Source of the DNA: Erodium maritimum | Lineage: Eukaryota; Streptophyta; Magnoliopsida; Geraniales; Geraniaceae | Assembly (NCBI GenBank): GCA_963921825.1 | Contig: OY997593.1 | Coordinates: 53,366,039 to 53,430,038 of the forward strand | Direction: 5' to 3' | DNA length: 64,000 nucleotides | Shown here: positions 22,021-35,235 of the stretch, piece by piece | Layout of the letters: every line of letters begins with the position of its first letter | Numbering within the stretch: position 1 is the stretch's first letter | The notes under the pieces: generated by a model | Databases searched by the model: none | The model's input: the letters and a program-made list of their open reading frames with translations, nothing else | What the model was told of the DNA's origin: nothing | Made by a program: the position numbers and the translations under genes

Positions 22021-24941
22021 TGTCACGCCCCAAATCCGGTATTTACCGGACCCGAGACGTGATTTAGTGAAATTTGATAAAAGCAATTTAAGAACAAGTA
22101 ATATCTGATAAAGGTAGATAAAATATTTCAACAGAAGTTCGAAACCCTGAGTCCTACGCTCAGTCAAATACAGAAGTCCAAAAACATAACAACACGTCTC
22201 TACGAAACATAAAATAAAGATAATCCCGGACCCTCGCTAGCCCCATGCTCCGCGATGTCCTTTACTCCAAGTCAAAGCTAAAACCTGTAGAAAACACGGT
22301 AAGGGGTGAGCTTGACGCTCAATAGGAAAAAATTATAAATACTTCCTCATTTCGGATTTACCAGAAAGTCTTTCCACAATTTAAACTATATTAAAAAGTT
22401 TGATATAACGATGCGACACTTAAGCCAATTTAAAGACAAAAACCCCTTTAAACCTGACGCTCAACGTCCAACCATACAAACTTTAACTCAATCACCAACC
22501 ATTAAACCAGGCACACAAGGAAGAGAACAATCCAAGTAAGACACCTAAGTACGTTTCCGAACTAACTTTTAACGATTAAAAGGAGAAGTCGACAACGAAA
22601 ACAAGTAACTCAAATTAAACAACCTTCACTTACTCGACAAAAACTATCCCAAAATCCTCTTCTAGAACACCTTCACGACCGACTCACGGATAACCACAAG
22701 ACGACGCTTTAACTTACCCGGAACCCACACACATGAACTCATCATCAACAATCAAAATCAAGTCATTCACGGTCACACACAACTCATAACAAGGAAAAAT
22801 CTCAAAGCCACAAACACAGTAACACTCGTTCAATCCAAAACATTAATAAAACACACAACTCGTAACCATCGCACGGTCTCGGGAGCAACCCGCTCGGTCC
22901 GGCGCAGCCGCACGCAACCCGCTCGTCTCTCGCGGTGGTCAACACAGCGTTTTACCGAGTGCTAGTCAGAAGGTAGGGAAACCACCTCTTCGCGGGACAC
23001 AATGTTTTACCGAATCAAGGTCGGAAGGTAGGGAAACCACCTTTCTCATGTAACCAAAGCACAACACAACATCACACTTCACCGATTGCACGCCGAAAGG
23101 TACGATACACCTGACGGAAGTACATCTCTCACACTTTACCGGCCGCGCATTGGAAGGTACAACACCCTCTCTGGCACAACTCAACCAGGTATCATCAGAA
23201 CAATCACACTCACACTCACACTCACAATCACACTCACAATCATACTCACACAAAGATCACGTACTTACCAACACTTACCGACACGACTCTCCACATGGTA
23301 ACCCCACCGGCTTAACCGGTATTCAATCCCCAACATCCCCAGTTCAACATATCAGATAAATGGGAAAAAGCCACTCAGTCACTAATATGCATCACCAAGT
23401 TCAACTCTACTTGTTTCATGTTCGTTATTTATTAACCGTTCAAGCATCACAGAGCACACAAGCAGATACATTCAGCAAAAAATCTTACGGGCTCGACATG
23501 GCCCGGTTCTACCAGCACGACAAATTCCCAAGACAGTAATCGTAAATGTTCGCAGTTTAAACGTCTACGCTAGTTATTCACATCCTACATGCAGACTAGT
23601 TCTTTAACCAATTATTAAGTTTCCCTATATGCATTCTAGTACATCCGTAATAAAGCGGGTTTCGAGGTAATCCCTACCTCAAGAAGAGCCAACAGCTGCG
23701 TCTCCTAGCTGTTGACGTCGGGGCCTACCTCCAGTCTTCTCCACGATCGAGGTCCAAGCCTGGGTTTAACAAAAGGACGGTAATCAGTCTCGGTCCAGTC
23801 CGTAACAGTCCTCAGATTATATCGGTTCAGTCCTTGAATTTAACAATCTATCCTTTGAAATATCCGATATGTCCTTTGGTTCCTCCGATTTAAATCCGTT
23901 TAAAACTCCCCTTTAAATTAATTTAATAAATCATTAATCTGATTTTAAATGAATTAATTCTTTTAAAAAAAATTGGTCTGAACCGGATCCGACCCGAGTC
24001 CGACTCGGACCTGACCCGGACCCGTCCCAAGACCTGACCCAGACCTGACCCGGATCCGATCTCCGACCCGGGTCTAGATCCAGCCGATTCTGGGCCGAGG
24101 CCTGGTCTGGCCCGGTCCGAGGCCCAACTGGCCCGAGGCCCGTCCTGTTGGCCCAACCTGAGAAGTAAGAGCGAGGGAGAGAGAGCTAGAGTTTCAGCTC
24201 TTCGACTGCGGCCGGCGGCGGGGAAGAAGGTGGGGCGAGCGGTGGTGGATGGGAAGTTCACCGGTGACTTCCTCATCCGACATTTTCTTGCTCGGCGGCG
24301 CGTCGTGGCTGGAGTTCCGGTTCGTCCCCCTCTTTACAAATCGGTGCAAAACGAGGGTGTGCTCCGCCATGAGATTCACACCTGACCCATACCGATACCT
24401 CAACGCATCAGACCCGACGAAGTAAGGAGGACGACGTCTGCTTCGACGGGATCGACGGCGAGGCACGGGAGCTTCAAACAACACCCGAAGCACGGGAGCT
24501 TCAAATAACACCCGAAGCACTTCACCCAGATATGAGACCAGCAGCCAAGGCGGAGGTCTGAGAGCCAAATCCCGTCACCACGGCTGGAGGTCCATTCTGG
24601 CACGAGCTTCAGCGCTTCTCAGTCACCGGAGCAAGCAACGAGAGAGGGAACTAAGGAGCCGCTCGGGAACGCGAAGTGAAGAAGGAGGCGCGATGCTTAG
24701 TGCATCTAGGTTAGGCTTGGCTGGCGAATTGGGCCAGGTCTACCGAGTGGGCCTGGTCCGTCGAGTGGGCCTGGTCCAGTCCAGGCCTGCCTCCTCTAAT
24801 TCCCTTTTTTTTTTCTCTTTTCTTTTCTTTCCCTTTTTTTGAAATCGATCAATTTTTCAACCCGTTCTCTCCCCCCCCCCCAACGTCGTTCCAAAAATAA
24901 TAATTTAAAAGTTAAATCCTGTAACCGGAGCGGTCTTTACA
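22021..24941 (-). repeat. 3' LTR of the nested element
   Basis: It starts TGTCACGCCCCAAATCC, ends GGTCTTTACA, and is followed by the reversed polypurine tract CTACCCCCCCTTAAAGG at 24943-24959. Inside are a tandem array with TTTTACCGA...GGAAGGTAGGGAAACCACC units (about 22925-23180), a CACTCA/CAATCA microsatellite (about 23205-23250), GC-rich ACCCGGA repeats (about 23985-24120) and a C run near 24870. The GC-rich frames on either strand lack any domain. Confidence 0.9.
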
Positions 24942-27900
24942 GTCTACCCCCCCTTAAAGGAATTTCGTCCTCGAAATTTAAACGAATGTACTCCACTTGA
25001 TCCTATCTCAAGGAACGTTCGATTAAAATCTCCCAATCCATTGTCACTCAAACCCACAGAACCACATAAACCCGTTAGTCGATACCAGAATCTTTCGTCG
25101 GTAAGGACGTCGCACTGACACACGCGGCTTGGTCGAGATATCATATACCGGAACCGTCTGTCGGTATAGGTATTATACTGGAATAACACACGGGGAACCG
25201 TGCGTACGTGGGACCACGACCGTTACTCGGACAATCCACGCTGGACTCCAACCATGACCAACCAACACACGATAAGACAAGGGAAACAAACAGGAGTCTC
25301 AACCATCCTGACATTGGATCTCACACTTACTGCACAGTTCGGGGCGACATTACATTTTAACAACATCTTGTCATAAGGCGTGCGCACCTCGAAACACCTA
25401 ACTCGTTCGACCTCACTATAACGACACTCCACAAGCGATAACATACAATCAAGATCAATGATTGAAGGTTACCCAACCAGGGATTTCGCGCTTATCGCTG
25501 ACGCTCGCTCACAACTGCCAATCGAACCAATTTACAAGTCGTTCCCCCGAAGTACCATAAAAACGGAAGACACTACAAGTACCATTTCCTCAAAGACCGA
25601 ACGGCCTTGGGTACCTTGCGTGTGCCTTAACCTTGCGCTTCCGTGTCGATTCCGCGCGGTTCTTAATCGTTCACGATCCACGCGACCCATCAGTCGCCTC
25701 TCGAACAACTCGAGACCACAATGATCAACTTTTAATCCCCAACTGCGCCCCACTTGGGCAGCTGACCTGACCTACCAACCAATGTTTCGTACGGTGCCAT
25801 AATGTTACTGGCTTGAAAGCGTGATGGTAGTCGCACTCGGATAACTATTTCAGGACTCCAGTAAACGGTGCTCTTACTTCTATTGTGCTCTCGTAGGAGT
25901 TGTACTAGTTCCCGTGGAGCACTGGTGTTCGGCCTTTACTTGCTGATAGCTGATGTGCATCGATCCAACTTCGCACTTATTGCCCGTCCATACGTGACGG
26001 TCGTATCTTCCGATCGCACCGTCATCGGTCGCCGGTCACAATCGATCGACGCCTCGCGTCTTGAGAGTCAGTCCATCCCTAGGATGACATCGAAAGTCGT
26101 CAAGTTTAACACCAAAAAGGTTACTAAGAAAAAGGGCGGTCAAACGAGCCTTCAGCTCGGAAAAGGAGTGCTCACACTCTTCAGTCCACACAATTTCCGC
26201 TCCCTTGCGTGTCGAGGCAGTCATGGTAGTCAACGTGGATCCAAAACCCCAAGTCAAAACAACGATCACTAACACCTTAGGTATCCCAGAACAGAGTGCC
26301 AGCTTCCCATAGCTCGACTTGTTCAAACTGTACCAAAAACATCATCGGTCTAGGGGTCTTCCAGGGACACACACATCGGGACAAAACTCAAAGCACACTT
26401 ATCGGACCGGCATACACCTCGGTCGGGTATCTTCCCGTCACTCGGGGTATGAGTCAAAACATACCACACCACACAAACTACACCACGGCGAACACAACAA
26501 CCCAAAGACGCTTATCGTCACAACTCACCAATAACACCTCATCGGCGTTCCTTGCGTCCTCCTCTCGGACTCTCAACTGATAGTACCCAAATTGCAAGTC
26601 AATCTTCGAGAAGTAATTCGCTCCTCTCCGCTGATCAAACAAGTCATTGATCCTTGGTATCGGGTAACGGTTCTTCACCGTAACTCGGTTCAACCTCCGG
26701 TAATCGATGTACATCTTAACCGCTCCACCCTTCTCCTTCACGAAGAGGGCGGGTGCTCCCCACAGCGACGCACTCGATCGGATAACACCCTTCTCCCGAA
26801 GCTCCTCGAGTTGTCGCTTCAGCTCGCCCAACTCGGCTGGTGCAAACCGATACGGGCCATAGAGATCGGCGCCATACCCGGGATCAACTTGATCCTAAAC
26901 TCAACCTCGCGTGCAGGCGGTAATCCTGACAACACAAAGCTAACACTCAGTTTAACACGTAACCCAAGACAACGCTTGCCCTTCACCCGGGTGCAAACCG
27001 TAATCAACTCAACTGTGAACCGAATTTACAGAAATCTTCTCAACTATGCTCTTGGTATCCGTCACCTAACAATTCTCACTGGACAAATCCACGGTTATCT
27101 CATAACCGACCGCACGTGCGAACTTGCACGGCACCACCCGCAACTCACGTACGACCGTATCTCAAACCACAGAAGTCACTTAACAGGCATAAACAATCAC
27201 AGCAACCCAAATCCTCGGTCCCAAAAGTCCTATACCGGAATCCCCCTCGGTGTGGGTATCCTACCGGTCTCAACAATTTACATGGTTATAGTTCAACGCG
27301 AAAAGACCACCAAGAACGGTCAACCACTCTAATCTCAGATGTAAGGCTCGTACTTGTCAACCATTTCTCTCGTAACCGGGGTGCCACGACACAAGGGTCG
27401 CCTCGAGGCTTTACTGTTAAGCCCAAACTTCTTAGCAAGGCCAGAAGAAAACGGAAGAGTGCGATGCCTGTGGGTTATGGGCCCACCATGCTTCCGCTGC
27501 GCCATTCTGATCTCATTGCCACTCGGCCACCTTCCCCGACCGGTCTGTCGGTTTACTGGTACTGTTGCGGCCCTCCACCGCTCGACACTCGTATCCGATG
27601 TCCCGGATGCAGACAATGTGAAAACACTGGCCCCCGTTCTAACACGACGAAACTACTGATGTTCCTCATCCTGTCTGCTTCAAGTCGTCAGACGGAGCCT
27701 GTGGTCGGGAGAACCCTACGGTTCTCGAGTCTCGTGCGGTCCCAGAACACTACTCGGTCGCTGCCGCGTCTTACGGACTCTCGCGGTCTTTTTTAGAACT
27801 CGTTCCACTGTCGTCGTTGTGCCCATCATCTCAAACTACACCTAATTCCTCAGGGTGAGCACTCGATCCAAACCCTGGGCTCGACCCTCTCTCGAATCTC

Positions 27901-29374
27901 TTACATCAGTTCGTCTCGACCGCCACCAAAACTGGTGCAAACGGCCCACGCCGTAACTCTGGCTTCGTACCTCATCTCTGATGATCCGTCCCTTCGCAGC
28001 CCGAGACCTATTGGTGTTGCTACTCCTAACCTTCCCGGTAGAAGTACTCCAGGCATCTATGCCCCAACAGCTTACCTCTCTTGCCTCGAGGTGCCACGTC
28101 GTAACTACCCTCCGCATGGGTACACACACACACTCAATTTCTCAACAACTCCTTGAAGTGACTTACTCAAGACACTAACGTTCACACACAAACAGCACAG
28201 CTTAAACATCTCTTTAAAACTTTAGTTTACTCTTAAAAGTAGTAGTAGTACAAACACCGCACACTAGTGCGTCACACAAGACCTACCACACCATCGTACA
28301 GAAGAAACCACAAGTTCTCACAGTTCAATCACACAAACGCTCAGTACAACAAGCAGCAAAACAAGCTTACACGTAGCCAACCGGTTTACAAAATCACCAC
28401 GCAAGTCAAAACCTAACACTCTCAACCCTAATCATTAACACAGGTTGTAAAAACTTATTCTTGTGGAAAAATAGCACATGTTGATATCATTTCGTTACAA
28501 CTCGGTTCAGGCGTCCCCGAACTACGTTGTAACCAACTAACATCCCCTCTATCATGATTTGTTGCAGTCAAATCTTAATAGGACATACACTCAAATTTTA
28601 CAGAGAATTTCGTCATGTTTCGTTTGAAACCTTGGTAAACCATTCGTACATGCGGGGCAACAGTTCACCTTTAAACAATACACAAAGAACACTCTAACAA
28701 GCAGTCCACAAAACATTAAACACAACAAACCGGCAAATCAATAGTCAACCAACAACAACCAACTCCCGACAACTTCTAATGACCTATTCGTAAATTAAAT
28801 TAACCAATCGCTTAAGCGGGACAACCAATTACCAACTGCACGTAGCACCCAATCACAAATTTAGCATGCAACAAATTATCTCAACTTACGCCTCGGGTCT
28901 CGGCAATCTCACTATTACCGCCCGGCTAAGTCCAAGATTGGATAACAGTTCAATTCAAACACTAACTACAAACCACCCAAGTCCACCCAAACAACCACGG
29001 CACTTAGGCCGAACGTTTCACCCATCAAACAACGACCGACCAAAGCTGCAACCCACATATCGATTAATCAGCCAACACGTCATAACCATCCCGAGCCTCG
29101 CTCGTTATCCAATCTCGATCTCAACCGATCGGTATCATGTATCCACTAAGGTGTACAGCCCGCAGAGAAAAAGGTACAAATAAAAAAAGGTAAAACTTAA
29201 ACCACACACTTTAACAACCGAGGCTCTCGTCGTTTCGACTCTACGCATAGGAAAATTCCGACTTGCGTCACCGAGCACTACGACCTTAGCCACCTAACTC
29301 TACCCACCTAGTTGACGTACGGTCCGAGGTTTTGAAAAATCATTTCAAAATGAAACCAGGCTCTGATACCAAAT
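24942..29374 (-). pseudogene. Degenerate, rearranged gag-pol of the nested element
   Basis: Recognisable minus-strand pieces, right to left: a gag-like start near 28129 (includes RLHQFWWRSRR); a gag/protease piece at 27616-27335 (includes RRPLCRGTPVTREMVDKYEP); RT at about 27007-26478 ([24 protein letters not shown] core, [19 protein letters not shown]); an RNase H entry at about 26250-26160 ([20 protein letters not shown]); a second protease-like piece at about 26110-26036; and an integrase C-terminal piece at about 25750-25640. LTR-type tandem motifs lie between them at about 25126-25220, 26330-26490 and 27230-27275. Frames are broken everywhere. No catalytic YVDD or integrase core was found. 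Confidence 0.75.
29359..29371 (-). other. Primer binding site (initiator tRNA-Met type)
   Basis: Reversed, the sequence reads TGGTATCAGAGCC, complementary to the 3' end of plant initiator tRNA-Met. It lies 3 bp inside the 5' LTR edge at 29375. This sets the element's direction and confirms which LTR is the 5' one. Confidence 0.9.
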
Positions 29375-32300
29375 TGTCACTCCCCCAATCCGGTATTGAC
29401 CGGACCCGAGACATGACTTAGTGAAATTTGATAAAAGCAATTTAAGAACAAGTAATATCTGATAAAGGTAGATAAAATATTTCAACAGAAGTTCAAAACC
29501 TTGAGTCCTACACTCAGTCAAATACAGAAGTCCAAAAACATAACGAAACGTCTCTACGAAACATAAAATAAAGATAATCTCGGACCCTCGCTAGCCCCAT
29601 GCTCCGCGATGTCCTCTACTCTAAGGCAAAGCTAAAACCTGTTGAAAACACGGTAAGGGGTGAGCTTGCCGCTCAGTAGGGAAAAACCATAAAAACTTCC
29701 TCATTTCGGATTTACCAGAAAGCCTTTCCACAATTTAAACTACATTAAAAGTTTGATATAACGATGGGACACTTAAGCCAATTTAAAGACAAAAACCCCT
29801 TTAAACCTGACGCTCAACGTCCAACCATACAAACTTTAACTCAATCACCAACCATTAAACCAGGCACACAAGGAAGAGAACAATCCAAGTAAGACACCTA
29901 AGTACGTTTCCGAACTAACTTTTAACGATTAAAAGGAGAAGGCGACAACGAAAACAAGTAACTCAAATTAAACAACCTTCACTTACTCGACAACAACTAT
30001 CCCAAAATCCTCTTCCAGAACCCCTTCACGACCGACTCACGGATAACCACAAGACGACGCTTTAACTTACCCGGAACCCACACACATGAACTCATCATCA
30101 ACAATCAAAATCAAGTCATTCACGGTCACACACAACTCATAACAAGGAAAACACTCAAAGCCACAAACACAGTAACACTCGTTCAATCCAAAACATTAAT
30201 AAAACACACAACTCGTAACCATCACACGGTCTCGGGAGCAACCCGCTCGGCCCGGGGCAGCCGCACGCAACTTTCCCCAACACACAGTCGGGAGAGGCGG
30301 TCGACCTCATCGCGGAACACAGGTCCAGCCTCTTCGCGGTACAACCTCATCGCGGAACACATCGTTTTACCGATACACGGAAAGCAGGGAAATCGCCTCT
30401 TCGCGTCCTCGTCTCTCGCGGTGGTCAACACATCGTTTTACCGAGTGCTAGTCGGAAGGTAGGGAAACCACCTCTTCGCGGGACACAACGTTTTACCGAA
30501 TCAAGGTCGGAAGGTAGGGAAACCACCTTTCTCATGTAACCAAAGCACAACACAACATCACACTTCACCGATTGCGCGCCGGAAGGTACGATACACCTGA
30601 CGGAAGTACATCTCTCACACTTTACCGGCCGCGCATTGGAAGGTACAACACCCTCTCGGGCACAACTCAACCAGGTATCATCAGAACAATCACACTCACA
30701 CTCACAATCACACTCACAATCATACTCACACAAAGATCACGTACTTACCAACACTTACCGACACGACTCTCCACATGGTAACCCCACCGGCTTAACCGGT
30801 ATTCAATCCCCAACATCCCCAGTTCAACATATCAGATAAACGGGAAGAAGCCACTCAATCACTAATATGCATCACCAAGTTCAACTCTACTTGTTTCATG
30901 TTCGTTATTTATTAACCGTTCAAGCATCACAGAGCACACAAGCAGATACATTCAGCAAAAAATCCTACGAGCTCGACATGGCCCGGTTCTACCAGCACGA
31001 AAAATTCCCAAGACAGTAATCGTAAATGTTCGCAGTTTAAACGTCTACGCTAGTTATTCACATCCTACATGCATATTAGTTCTTTAACCGGTTATTAAGT
31101 TTCCCTATATGCATTCTATTACATCCGTAATAAAGCGGGTTTCGAGGTAATCCCTACATCAAGAAGAACCAACAGCTGCGTCTCCTAGCTGCTGACGTTC
31201 GGGCCTACCTCCGATCTTCTCCACGATCAAGGTCCAAGCCCGGGTTTAACAAAAGGACAGTAATCAGTCCCGGTCCAGTCCGTAACAGTCCTCAGATTAT
31301 ATCGGTTCAGTCCTTGAATTTAACAATATGTCCTTTGAAATATCCGATATGTCCTTTGGTTCCTCCGATTTAAATCCGTTTAAATCTCCCTTTTAAATTA
31401 ATTTAATAAATAATTAATTCTTTTAAAAAATTGGTCTGACCCGGATTCAAACCGAGTCCGAGCCTGGTCCAGAACCCTGACCCGGACCTGACCCGGACCC
31501 AACCCGGACCCAACCCGGACCCAACCCAGACCTGACCCGGATCCGGTCCCCGACCCGGGTCCAGATCCTGCCGAGTCTTGGCTGAGGCCTGCTCTGGCCC
31601 GGTCCGAGGCCCAACTGGCCTGAGGCCTGGCCTGGTGGCCCAACCCGAGAAGTAAGAGCGAGGGAGAAAGAGCTAGGGTTTCAGATCTTCGACGACGACC
31701 GGTGGCGGGGAAGAAGGTGGGGCGAGCGGTGGTGGCTGGGAAGTTCGCCGGAGACTTCCTCATCCGATAGTTTCTTGCTCTGCGGTGCGTCGTGGCTGGA
31801 GTTCCGGTTCGTCCCCCCCTTTACAAATCGGTGCAAAACGAGGGTGTGCTCCACCGTGAGATTCACACCGGACCCATACCGATACCTCAACGCATCAGGC
31901 CCGACGAAGTAAGGAGGACGACGTCTGCTCCGGCGGGATCGACGGCGAGGCACGGGAGCTTCAAACAACACCTGAAGCACTTCACCCAGATCTGAGACCA
32001 GCAGCCAAGGCGGAGCCAAACCCCGTCACCACGGGTGGAGGTCCATTCTGGCACGAGCTTCAACGCTTCTCAGTCATCGGAGCAGGCAGCAAATCCGGCG
32101 AAAACGAGAGGGAGAACTGAGGAGCCGCTCAGGAACGCGAAGTGAAGAAGGAGACAGGATGCTTAGTGCATCTAGGTTAGGCTTAGCTGGCGAATTGGGC
32201 CTGGTCTGCAGAGTGGGCCTGGTCCGCCGAGTGGGCCTGGTCCAGTCAAGGCCTGCCTCCTCTAATTCCCTTTTTTATTTCTCTTTTCTTTTCTTTCCTT

Positions 32301-32410
32301 TTTTTAAATCGATCAATTTTTCAACCCGTTCTCTCCCCCCCCCCCCCCCCAACATCGTTCCAAAAATAATAATTTAAAAGTTAAATCCTGTAACCGGAGT
32401 GGTCTTTACA
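29375..32410 (-). repeat. 5' LTR of the nested element
   Basis: It matches the 3' LTR over its whole length but is 115 bp longer. Most of the extra sequence lies at about 30255-30415, where additional units with CCTCATCGCGGAACACA and TTTTACCGA occur, so a tandem array has expanded here or contracted in the partner. It starts TGTCACTCCCC, a mutated form of TGTCACGCCCC. The C run near 32333 is longer than in the partner. Confidence 0.9.
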
Positions 32411-35235
32411 GACCGGACTCGAGACGTGAACTCAGAATAATAATTTAAACAATAACTAAAAGAGAATTTAATAATACAATCTCCGCAAAAACTTAAATTC
32501 GGTTCAAAATTTAGAGTCAAATGTTCAGACCAACAGAATAACATAAAAAGTAGTTTGGTACAAAATACAGTACGTCTCTAAGCATAAAATCTCCCGAAAC
32601 CTCAAGGAGCTCCCGAGCCCTGAGATCACCTCTAGGTCTACTCATCAAGGTAACCTGTACAAACAGTAAACAAGAAGGGGGTGAGCTTACGCTCAGTAGG
32701 AAAAGTAGTAAGGTAAAAGAAATCCCCCACTTTAGTAATACCCGATTGCACAGTTATTCAAAAGTTATGATCAGTACGATTAACCAAGATGATGCCATAA
32801 ACACAGATCAACAAGAATTGCAAGGCTTAAAAACTCAGTAACTTAAAAGAGATCAAAGCAGAGGCAGTTTATCCTTTAATAACAACTAAAGAAAGTACGT
32901 AAACGTCACGTCGATAACTTAATACACAATACTCCGATACACAATTTGTCATTGTATCATATCGGATTGCCCCTCGGTCCAGAGGAGACACATATCATCG
33001 AGGCCACCTGAAACATCCCTAAAAGGACACATATCGTCGGAGCTCTCGGAAACATCTCTAAAGGGCCATAGGTCATCGGGGTGAGCAAGATGTCCTCCCG
33101 GAAACGCTCCTGCAGGAACACATACCCTTGGGGTGAAGCAACTGGTAACAATCCCCTCAGGGTAAACAACCTCACGTCATACCGGAATTCCCTTCGGCCT
33201 GGACGTCTTCCTGGGATTCACATCGGGGTAACACAATACCGGAATTCGCATCGGTCTTCCCGGAATTCACATCGGGGTTACCACAATCCGTCGGCCTAGG
33301 TACTACCCCACACCGACATTCCCCTCGGTGTAGGTACCATACCGGAACACAACCCCTCTTAGAACACACATCAAGGAAAATAACGCGTAGCATAAAGTCA
33401 TAGTACAACCACAAATTAGCGACCCAACAATCTTATCACCACACGCCACAAAGAACTCACATTAGCAATCACGCTTACCGGCATAACTTACCAACCACGT
33501 TCCATCGGTCTATCACTCACCCGATCATACCATTTGCCACAATCAATTCACAATCCACATTCATTCAATCAATCATAACACGGATCAACCATTCACATAC
33601 AATCATCATAATTCTTCTAGGTTAGTGTGACTCTTGTATTAACCTAAGGCGAAACATGCATCGATACTAAAGACGAACAATCATCAATGAGTACATTCAA
33701 CAAGCAACCCTAATGCTCGACATGGTCATTCTACCAGCACGGCAATTTCCCAAAGTATTGAAAGCGATTAAACTAGTAAATCACATCCTACATCCATACT
33801 AGACTCGTCCGATTATTATTATAATTGAAAGCGGTTATTCTAGTGAATCACATCCTATATGCAAACTAGGACCTTTCCGGTTATTATTATCCTATAGGCA
33901 TACTATTAACATTAAAGTAAAAGTGGAGTTTGCAACTCTTCCCTACCTCGAATTCTTCAACGATCAAATACTCCTAGCTGTTGACGTCCGGGCTTGCTTC
34001 CCCTCTGTCTTCTCACGTGGTTTCCAAGGCCTCCTCCTGCGTCGAGCTCGGGTCCAAGGTCTTGGAGCATAATTAAGACTATAATTAAAGACTAACCAAG
34101 AGACACACAACTAAGTTAAAAACCCCAACCGTTTGGTTCAGAAACACCTTTCGAAATAAATGAAAAACACCCAAAAGGATTCAAAAGGACCAAAACTGGT
34201 CTGCCACGGATCGGGTCACGGAGCCGTGAGGCCACCCGTTACGGATGACGTCACGGACCCGTGATGAGTGCCGTCACGGATCCGTGACGGCCCAGACCTG
34301 TTTCGTCCTTCTTCTTCCTCCAACCTCTTTTCCCCGAAAGTCAACATCAAAACTCCATTTTCAGTCACCCAAAACCTCTAAAACAGTCAAATAACTCCAA
34401 TCCTCCTCTACCCATGTTAGGAATCATCAAACCAATAATTACCTAAAGGATTTCCAAAATCAAAATCAACAAAACTCAAAGATTTCAACCCAAATTAAAC
34501 ATCTAATGCTCTAGAACAACAACTAACCATAATCAACCACATAGAACTCAAAACCTAACTAGTTTAAGCAAAACCCAATGAAACTCAAAGCTTGAAATGA
34601 ATTGAAATGAGATTATGATAGTGTTCTTACCTTTAGAATGATGAGATGATGAAGAAAACAAGGTCTTTGGTGAAGAATGGATGAAGGAATGACCTTGGAT
34701 GAGCTCTTCTTCTCTTGATTTCTCTTCAAGCTTCAATGAAGGCTCTCTTCTCTTCCTCTCTCTCTAATTTTCGGCTAGCACAAGTGTTGTGGCTGAAATG
34801 GTTGCTCCAATTGCTTTAAAAGACCTAGTTTGTTGGATGACCTAAAAGCCCTTTAGACTTTTATCCACTTAAGGACATTTGGGATGGGTAAAAGGGTCAT
34901 TTTAGTCTCTTTTCTTCCCCTCCAAGCTAGCATGGACAAGTGCCCATATAGGGACCACTTGCCTCAAATCAAAATCCAGCACTTTAATTAATTCGGATTT
35001 AGTCGATAAAAAGTCTCGGTTTGACCATAATTTGACTTTTTCCAAAATCACAGTCAAACGAAAGGAAATGGCCCAACTAAGCTAACCGTGATGACGGATA
35101 AGCTTTTTGGGCCCCGGAAAGGTCCCGAACGACTCCCGGAGTCATCGATTGACTTTTCCGACCGAAAGTCAAACTTGCCAGAAATCACCAGTTCGACCGG
35201 GATCGACCGGGGGTGGTTCTTATAGGAGCCGTGAC

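Larger units (their letters stand above)
22021..32410 (-). mobile_element. Complete Ty3-type element with degenerate mosaic interior
   Basis: Two LTRs (22021-24941 and 29375-32410) in direct orientation bound a 4.4 kb interior, and the duplication GACCG (22016-22020, 32411-32415) confirms the insertion. The LTRs belong to a subfamily that shares only the ends, the acceptor-like block and the overall layout with the other LTRs. The LTRs differ at about 6 percent of positions in the first 145 bp I compared, mostly C/T or G/A. The interior holds fragments of gag, protease, RT, RNase H and integrase mixed with LTR-type repeats. It is clearly non-coding today and probably moved with enzymes supplied by others. 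Confidence 0.88.
21993..35224 (-). mobile_element. Solo Ty3 LTR, itself split by a complete element
   Basis: The LTR consists of 21993-22020 (TGTCACGCCCCAAATCC...GACCG) and 32416-35224, together about 2.84 kb. It ends TTCTTATA where the family has TTCTTACA. It is flanked by GGAGC at 21988-21992 and 35225-35229, so it is an insertion with an intact 5-bp duplication and no internal region: a solo LTR left by recombination. It has the usual array (about 33000-33360), palindromic repeats (about 34200-34300), donor-like site (reverse, 34629-34630) and acceptor-like site (reverse, about 32655). Confidence 0.9.

Noticed and set aside
24194..24568. Arg-rich frames in a GC-rich stretch (also 31681-32019)
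   Set aside because: The two LTRs of one element carry the same frame with shifts; it is non-coding LTR sequence.
27116..27796. 226-residue plus-strand frame
   Set aside because: It runs antisense to degenerate gag-pol of the nested element and shows no domain.
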